Source: Mansonella perstans
Taxonomy: Eukaryota; Nematoda; Chromadorea; Rhabditida; Onchocercidae
Reading direction: 5' to 3'
Assembly (NCBI GenBank): GCA_037074765.1
Contig: JBAMDO010000022.1
Coordinates: forward strand, 124,001-188,000
Length of the DNA stretch: 64,000 nucleotides
Within the stretch, counting starts at the first letter, position 1, and every line of letters begins with the position of its first letter. Positions 29,201 to 38,200 of the stretch are shown piece after piece. A model generated the notes under the pieces. It worked only from the letters and a program-made list of their open reading frames with translations. It was not told the origin of the DNA and searched no databases. The position numbers were made by a program, and so were the translations under genes.

Positions 29201-32200
29201 TTGATATGCCAGTTGAGAATATCCGGTGATAAGCGTAAGTGATGATGTAAAAGCTATGGTATTATTAGATACTAAGATTTCTACAAAACGATAATACAGA
29301 TGGGCAAATCTATTTGCACAAAGCTTCATTACCCTTAGCTACGGGAAGGATATTTTTCAAATATAAATAATCAGCTTCTATAAATATCTGTTCAATCTAA
29401 AATTTTAACTTCTTTCCAGACTTCCTCTAAATTCATTCAGTGAATGATTAAATAATTATGAGAATTTTTTTCAACAAGCTCAATTAATTAATTATTTAAT
29501 TAATTGACACAGCACATTTTTTCATTTTTTTTTCATTTATTTGTTAATTTCTTTTTTGTTTCTTAGTTTATTTTTATTTCCTTGTTTACACCTTATTTTC
29601 ATTTTGCTTGCTTTTTTCTTTTTGTGCAGATGTAATGGCCATATACGGTGTAGCATTCCGGTAAACAACAAACAATTTGGTAACACATGCCCGGAGACAG
29701 AAAAATATCTGGATGTGGAATACAAATGCAGTGAAAAGCTCAATATTGGTAATCAGTAAAAAATGTATTACAACTGAAAGCATTTTAAAATTCTGAAAAA
29801 GCCATTTCTTATCATAAAATTCATTTTGGGGAAAAAATGCTTGAAAGGAAGTAAAAGTTAGAATGAAAATGATCATCATATTACATGAAAAATATAGTAA
29901 ACATTTGAGTTTTACCTCTTTTTCAAAAGTGAAATTTTAGTTTTTTTCACAAAAGTTATCTTAAACTAGACAAGAATTCAAAAACCATCTATAAATATAT
30001 TTCCGTGAAAATCATGATTCTTAAAATATCAAATTAAAAAAATGAAATTTAATTTTTGAAAATTAAATAATTCAAGAAAAAACGATTATGCTTTATACTT
30101 GTATTTTAAATTTAATTTTTTATGCGTTGTCATTGTCCCTCGAGCTTTTGTTTTGCATTTTCGTAAAGTATTTTGTTATAATTTTTGCACTTAAGTAATT
30201 CTTTTTTTTTTTGTTTTTATAATTTTTGCACTTAAGTAATTCTTTTTTTTTTGTTTTTCTTAATTTAATATTTTCTGTTTAAATTTTTTTTCATTTAATT
30301 GATAAAAATTATTTTTGAAATTACAAAAAAAAGAGACGATGAAATTTTGCAGTAAAAACAACAACAAGTACAACAGCAATGACAACAACATTCAGTACAA
30401 CAACAGCTATCAGTAATCGGACATTACTGATAACTGATTTAATCAAATCATCAATAGAAACCGAATTTAAAACGTAAGTAATTGTTGGTCAAGTTTTTTT
30501 TTTCTTTTAAACTTTAAAATCAATTTAAATAGGAATTTTATATGGTTTAGAATACATGTGTTCTAAATGAATGTGTATCAAAATTAATTTAAATTTTATA
30601 GGAATGAACTGTTAGACAATGATGATGATAATGATGGTAAACAGTTTTTCTGTGATATGATAACAAAACGTGACATAGATTGGCCAAAGACAGAATTTGG
30701 CATGATAGCTCGTATGCCATGTCCAATTGGATCGACAGGTTATGCTGAATGGATATGTGGATCAGATGGAAGATGGGAATTAAGTGGACCGGATTTATCA
30801 CGTTGTGTTAGCACGTGGAGTAAAGGGTAGAAAATATTTGTCGTTTTAATTATCTCTTACGTATTTTTTATCCAATTAGATATCTAATCATCTATATGTT
30901 ATCATTATTAACAAGCTTTTATTTTTGTTTAATATTAATTAAATTTTTAAGATTACTTATTGATGCAGAAGAAGAAGTGGATGGTTCATTGGATCGATTG
31001 GAATTTCTACACGAAATTCAACAACGTACACGACGTGAACCATTACTTGGTGGTGATCTCATCACTCTTTCACGTGCACTAAAATTGCTCATTCCAACTA
31101 CAATATATGACAATGATGCGGATAAATTTGTTGAAGTACCGTGTACTCTTATCTAATTATCTAATTTCTATTTGTAATGATTAATCATAACAATATCAAT
31201 TAGTGAAATTTTTTATTAATTTAATTTTATATGAAAAATTACTAAATGGAATGTTAATTTTTATAGCTAGTTGTTGAAAGTGTTAATAATTTGGCGAAAG
31301 AATCACAAAAATCGGCATGGGACGATTTGAAAGGTGTTAAACAACGTATGACAGCTGATCAATTGATGAGTGTTGTGGATCAAGTTTCCATCACGATCAG
31401 TGCATTAATTACTCCGGATACGCCACGTATTATCATGAAACCTAATACTGGTATCATATCATATCACTTCTGCATATATTAATTTTCTCTATCAATCAAA
31501 TTTCAAATAAAAAAATTATAATTCATACTTGGCAAAATTTGACGACAATGTATGTTATGAATTTAGGCTATCGTATTTTTTATACGATTAAGCAGTTAGA
31601 GTTGCGACTATGGTAGCGTGTTGATATAATGATTAAGATGATATGATGATTTATGAGTGATGATGCTAAATTTGAAAATAAAAACGAGAATGGGTCGAAT
31701 TTCGCGATTCATGACCCACTGTAACTTTCAGATCTTGAGCTTGAAATATCAACTGTTCGGATATATGATTACGTTCCTTTTCCAAGTACAAGTTTGTATC
31801 GTACAACTGATGATACGGTTAATATTCCACGTGAAGCATTAACCCTACGCAATGATGCTATAGGTTTGTTTACAATTATCACTTTTTATTTATCGTTATC
31901 GTAATTAATTGCTAATAGAATTGCTATGATCATAATTTTTTAGCATGCAATCATTCATTTGGAATAAATTTAAATTTAGAGTTTTCATAAATTTCAGGTT
32001 TTACTGGTCCACTTTGAAAGTACAATTTATAAAAAGTACAATTTTTTTTTCAAAAAATTTTATTTACTAGTAACTTTATAGTAATAGTAGTTGAAAAATT
32101 AAATTTTACAGATGAAGCTAAAATTCTTTATGTGGCCTATTCATCAATGGGTAAACATTTGCAACCTGAAGCATATCAAGATGCAAATGGTGCTATGATA

Positions 32201-35200
32201 TCACGACAAATTGCATCAAAAATAATTTCCATCTCTGTAATAAATAGCAATAACAAGATTGAAAGCATCAATCATCTTCGTAAACCAATCATTATTACAT
32301 TTTCAACAGAGGTATGTGACATTAGCACTCAAACACTATTATAGATCATAATTTCAGATTATATCAGAGATCAGATAATTTTGTTAAAAATGACTAGCAA
32401 AATGATTGGTAATTAAAAGAATTGTTGCAGGAATTAATGAATTGATTTCCAGTAATGAGTAAGCAAAAAAGATTTCACAGTTTTTCAATTTAAATCATAA
32501 ATTAAAAGTTTGTAAAGGTGCCTAAAAATCACTAAACTCAACAACAATAGTAATTTTTAAGTTTTCATTTCATAGTAATTTCTTAAACAAATTGTCGATT
32601 CTATTCAAATTTATTTCAAGTGAAACACTTTCACTTTATTAGCACTGAAGTGTTAAATTTGTAATTTCAAAAGATTTAGCAAATTCAAACAAAGAAAAAG
32701 AAAACATTTTAATTTTAAATAATGAAAATTATAATAAGTAGACGAAAAAACTAATAACCAATCATAATTAAATAAAGGAAATTATGCTAATTAATCATAG
32801 CTAAATAACTATTATATTTAAATTAATAAATTTTTTCTTAGAATCGAGTAAATCTTTCCACGCCTCAATGTGTATGGTGGAATCGTACTGGCTTACAGTG
32901 GTCATCGTATGGTTGTATGGTCAATTTACATAATACAACGCATACCGTTTGTCACTGCAATCATTTGACATATTTTGCTGTTCTCATGGATATACATTAT
33001 CAAGAGGTATGTAAGACCATCATTTTAATCTACCAAAATATCTTTCAATGAAATCTTTGAGCTTTAAATTAAGTTTAGAAAAAAATTTGTATGGATATTA
33101 CTTAAAGATCAATTAACACGAAATATCGATTATTGACTTATCGACATTTTAATTTAAGAAATTATTAGTTTACTTTGTTCATTAGTCTTAAAAAGTTTAC
33201 ATAAACATTATATGTAAAATCAATGAGCATGAAATTATGTAAAAAAAGTTGATTATTGATTTATCAATATTTAATATGGCACACTGAATCAATCAATTAA
33301 TAGTTTACTTTATTATTTCGGGTTACAATATATTTTGATTGTAAATTTCATTTAATCAAAATAGAAGAGTGAAATTAAAATTTGAAAAGTTTTAAAAATA
33401 TTTTATAACTGACAGAGAAAGGGAATACCTATAGTAGTTTTATTTGAGTAAATGGAAGAACTCCTCTATACTAGATTATCATTTAGCAATTATTATTAAT
33501 TGAACATTTTATTTTGTTTTTTTAAAAGTGCTGTATTTAAATTTGAAATGTCAAAAATTTAATTCGATAATTTACAGCTTTCCATTGGACATAATATAGC
33601 ACTGACATTCATAACTTATGTTGGCTGTACAATATCAATAATATGTCTAGTCATATCACTATTGGCATTTCAATGTTTTGGCAGCAGTGGCGGTGATCGA
33701 ATTTTCATTCATAAAAATCTCTGTTTCACATTACTAATAGCTGAAATTGTCTTTCTTGGTGGGATTTGGCAGACAAAAAATTCCGTAAGGATTTTATGGC
33801 CTTAATAAATCATCATTTTTTCATGATCTTAACAAATCATTATTTTTTCAAGTTATTTAATATAAACCGCTGAAAATTGCATCATTTAAATTTCATATTA
33901 CTTTTATGTATTTTCATAATATCATAAAAAAACTTAAAACTGATCAACCTGATGTTTCTATCATAAAATTAAAAAATGAAATAAATATTTATTTACAAAA
34001 AAAGAAAAGAAAAGAAAAAACGAAAAATTATGAAGAAAGTTTGTGATATCATTGTCAATTATTGGCCATGTAAAATTGATATTGTTATCAATTATTGATT
34101 ATCCGGAGTTGATATTGCTATTAGTTATTGATCATAGTTTAAAATCTTAATTTAAATTATAATTTAGCATACATTTTCGCAATCAAATTTTTATCATTTA
34201 CATGAAAACTTGAAAAAACTTCTTTGTTGATTTTTCATATTTTTTATTAAATTTATGAAAAATTCTTATTTTAATTTTTCAGTTTTGCTGTGGTATCATA
34301 GCCGGTGTATTGCATTATTTCTTCCTTGCTGCTTTTTCTTGGATGTTATTGGAAGGTTTTGAGCTTTACTATATGCTTGTTGAAATATTCCAATCGAAGG
34401 ATTCCAAAAGATCATACATATTATTGTTTGGTTACGGTGTGGTACTTTTACATTTTTGAAATTTATTTTTCATAAAAAAATTCAACAATTTTTCCGGATT
34501 GATAATTTTTATATTTGAAATTTATTACTGTACTTATGTTATTATTAATTTTAAAAAAATTTTTTTTTATTGTTAACCGTATGTTATAAGTCATTATATC
34601 TCAAATAACCGAATTTGCTCAACTTGGAAATATTGAAATATTACTTTTACATTTCACTTCGTTCATCGTTTCAGGATTTCCATTATCAGTTATTATTATG
34701 TCGATGTGGTTCGATCGATATAGCTACGGTACAGAGCAATACTGTTGGCTAAGATCCGACAATTACTTTATTCTAGCATTCGTTGGACCGGTAGCTATTA
34801 TCCTACTTTGTAATACGGTTTTTCTTGTAATGACTTTATTTATTGTATGCAGTCATTCCAGTATCGGTTATACACCATGCAAACAGGATCGTGATGCATT
34901 GAAAAATGTTCGGTAAGAATTTATTTGTTTTTTAGAAACAAGCAAATTATTGTTTCATCAGTAATCATAATAAATTTCTTTTCACGCCTAGCCAATATTA
35001 TTAGCTGGGCTTATTATAGCTGGGTTACAATTTATACTTGGAAAATTTACTTATCAGTTTTTTCTTTCTAGTAAAAGTTTTTCACCGTTCGAAAGTATAC
35101 TACTATACTACTAAATGATACTGTGCTACTAAATGATACTGTACTACTAAATGATACTGTGCTACTAATGATATTTTACTACTAAATGATATTGTGCTAC

Positions 35201-38200
35201 TAAATGATCTCATTTAAAATTTCCAACTATTTTAAATATATTTTGGAATATATTCAGGAATTGGTTAAAAGGATCAATAGCATTAGTGACCATATTGGGT
35301 CTCACTTGGACTTTTGGTCTTTTATGGATTGATGAACAATCAATTTTTATGGCTTATGCATTTACTATTATGAATTCTCTTCAAGGATTATTTATATTTC
35401 TGTTTCATGTTGCTTTCAACGATCGAGTTTGTCATTTTTCTATCTTTAGTTTCATTTGTTACTGTGAACTGTTTCATTTCATCTGTTCCAATATTATTAC
35501 AGTAATCTGTTAATTTGAGAATTTTAACTCTCTTTAATTCTTTATCCAAAAATTTCTCTGGTAAATGTGTAATATTGAGATAATCAAGTTCCGATTTTGT
35601 TAAATTCAATGGCTGCTAAATGTTTTCAATTAATTAACAGTTTATGTGAAACTACTAATTAAAACAACAGCATTGCTTATAAATCTTTCTTCCAGTTGCA
35701 CAAAGATTACCTTAAATGGGTTAAACATACATCCTGGATACCGGATTGCATCCGTAATGACTCAACTCATACGTCACGTACGATGCCATATTTGCCTACA
35801 AATAGCACGAGCAAGAGCGGTCGAGCAGTCAGTTCTAGTTCATCAACAGGTTCTGAATTATTAGTAAGTGTAAAGATTTTTTTTGCTTAATTAATTTGAT
35901 CACAATGGTATAAATGTCTGTGTTAGTTATACATTCGGTCAACATTTAACAATCACGGAATAGATCCACTGTTTCACGTCTGCGATATACTTTTATGAAC
36001 GAAAACATATGGAGATATGAAAGTAACTGCAGAGAAGGCATCGCCTATAAGTATTTAAATGTCCGTCATTCAGTTAATTTTTCACAAGTCGTATGTGAAA
36101 ATTCTCACCGTTCTCGCAAAAAAAGTGTGAAGAAAATATGACGTATAATTAATTATTAGTGAATTGCTGCACAAATATTTTGCTGTAATTAATATTAATT
36201 ATATACATATTAATTAATGCTGCACAAATATTTTACTTAAATTAAAACTAATTATATTACAATTCTTTACAATCATTCTTGTGTTCTTTCCCCTTAATTC
36301 AAAAGGAAATATTTTAGTAATTAAAAAGTAATGCTATCATTTATTTGAATTGTCGTTAAATTTTTATTAGTATCATCAACATTTAGTGTGTAAAATAATT
36401 AAATGTTAATTTAATTATTATTTAAAATAAATCAGTCATTTTTTAAAATGCATAAAGATTATTCCAATAAGATAGCATGAAAAGGAAAATTTTAAACTTT
36501 TTCTAAACTTAATTTTGCACTTTTTCTTTCATAAACTATACTACTTCTTGTTAAATGATAACAATGATAACTTTCTGTCGATTAATTAGCTTTATCAATC
36601 TTTACTTTCGTTATCACAAATTTACGACTATCTGTTTTGTTATCACTGTAAAAACGAATCGTTATCATTAGTAACAGATCTTTATTTTCGTTATCACAAA
36701 TGCACAATTGTTTTGTTATCTGTTTTATGGTCAGTAACCAATCATTATCATTTTCAATTGACTTTTTTTTAAAATTTTATCATTTGAAGAGATTTTTTAA
36801 ATATTTTGAATGCAAAAGCGGTATTTATTCACCGTTATCAAAGGGATATTTTAACTGATGAATAAATCTATGTAAGGTGAGATTCCTCAATGCTCTTATC
36901 ATTCATCTATCACTTGTTATCACACATTTCTCTTCCTACCTTACAAATTATATATATTTCACTGAACATTTCAAATAATTTTTATAAGACAAGCTGAAAA
37001 AGCTTTATTGTGAAATTAAATTAAAATACAAATTTGGAATTTATTCTTTTCATATTTATAACATTTTCTTCTCTTAGTATTAATGAAATCAATTAATTAG
37101 TTTGTTTATCAGAAATATTCATTAGATCAGTTACAAATAAAATCATACATAGGCACAGACATACATATACATTATAACATTTGTATAGATGAATTGTTTT
37201 TATAACAATGTAATATTGTTTTATGATCATAATAAGGTAGATTGCGGTAATGGATTTATCTGTTACAATAGTTGCGGCACACAGGTCAAATAAAAAAAAT
37301 TAAATTAAGTTACTAATTAGCTATGCTTTTAGTAATCGCATATATTTATCTTTATTAATTATATTTCAAAAGTTTCAATTCCTTTTACCTTTGTGAAACT
37401 AATTATATTTCCAATATTTTTTTCCATCCTTTCACTAATACTTTCCATTTTTCTTTTTTTCTTTTCCACATTAATAATTTGATATTTTGCAATTTATTAG
37501 TTAAGATCATGGATTAAATAAAAAATTAAATTTTTGTTTTAAATTCGAAAAATTATAAATTTATTTTATTATACAAAAATTTTTAAACATTTAGAATTAT
37601 ACAAAGGAATATCCACCGGCACGTGAATTAATATTCTTCAATTGCGCTACCGATATTATGTTATAGATATGTAAATTTTTTTTTTTCAAATATTTTCTTG
37701 CTTTATGCTCTCTTATGGTATGGAATAATCATAAATTGATTTCTCTAGGACTATTAATTAACTTTCCATCTAGACTTCTTAATTACTAAAAGTTTTTTTT
37801 TTCTATTTAATATTTAATACGCACTAATTTAACAATGATTGATTGTATTGCGGGTGCTTTACTTATATTCGATGATCTGTCACCGTGCTGTCAAGTGAAA
37901 GACTCGTATAAAGCATTGCATCTGTCATCTATGAATATCTCTAGCAATAAATTCTCGAATGGCAATCATTTCACAGAAATGTTTTGATAGAGCTTTTGAA
38001 TTAAAATCAAACATGAATATGATGAACATTTTTGAGACCTTTGGAACTCCACGTGTAGCCCAGCTAGTATGTGCTGTGCTAGTTGTGCCGTTGGGGACAT
38101 CTTGCTGTTGCCAACAACTTCACACATAACCTTTCGGCTTGTACCTTCTGATTTTTTAACTTCTATTCTGCCTTCAATTATTTATGATTGCTATGCCTGA

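Larger units (their letters stand above)
21222..29748 (+). other. lat-1: lat-1 exons 2-3: SUEL/RBL (galactose/rhamnose-binding type) lectin domain, split by an 8.2-kb intron
   Basis: Exon 2 (21222-21408) carries LECPIGRYIDIQLANYGR, the hallmark start of an SUEL lectin fold. Exon 3 (29630-29748) supplies NTCPETEKYLDVEYKC, matching the family's C-terminal CxxT-KYLxVxYxC signature. In vertebrate latrophilins this domain contributes to binding of extracellular partners such as teneurin. The codon spanning the junction is AG|A (Arg, phase 2). The intervening intron (21409-29629) holds CT-rich duplications, CA microsatellites and long homopolymers, with no exon I could support. Confidence 0.92.

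Noticed and set aside
29586..29879. Minus-strand 97-codon frame
   Set aside because: It lies antisense across a lat-1 lectin exon and shows no protein similarity.
34437..34442. Ending lat-1 exon 12 at the GTACTT donor (34,442)
   Set aside because: It leaves exon 13 out of frame and loses the conserved GYGFP of TM4.
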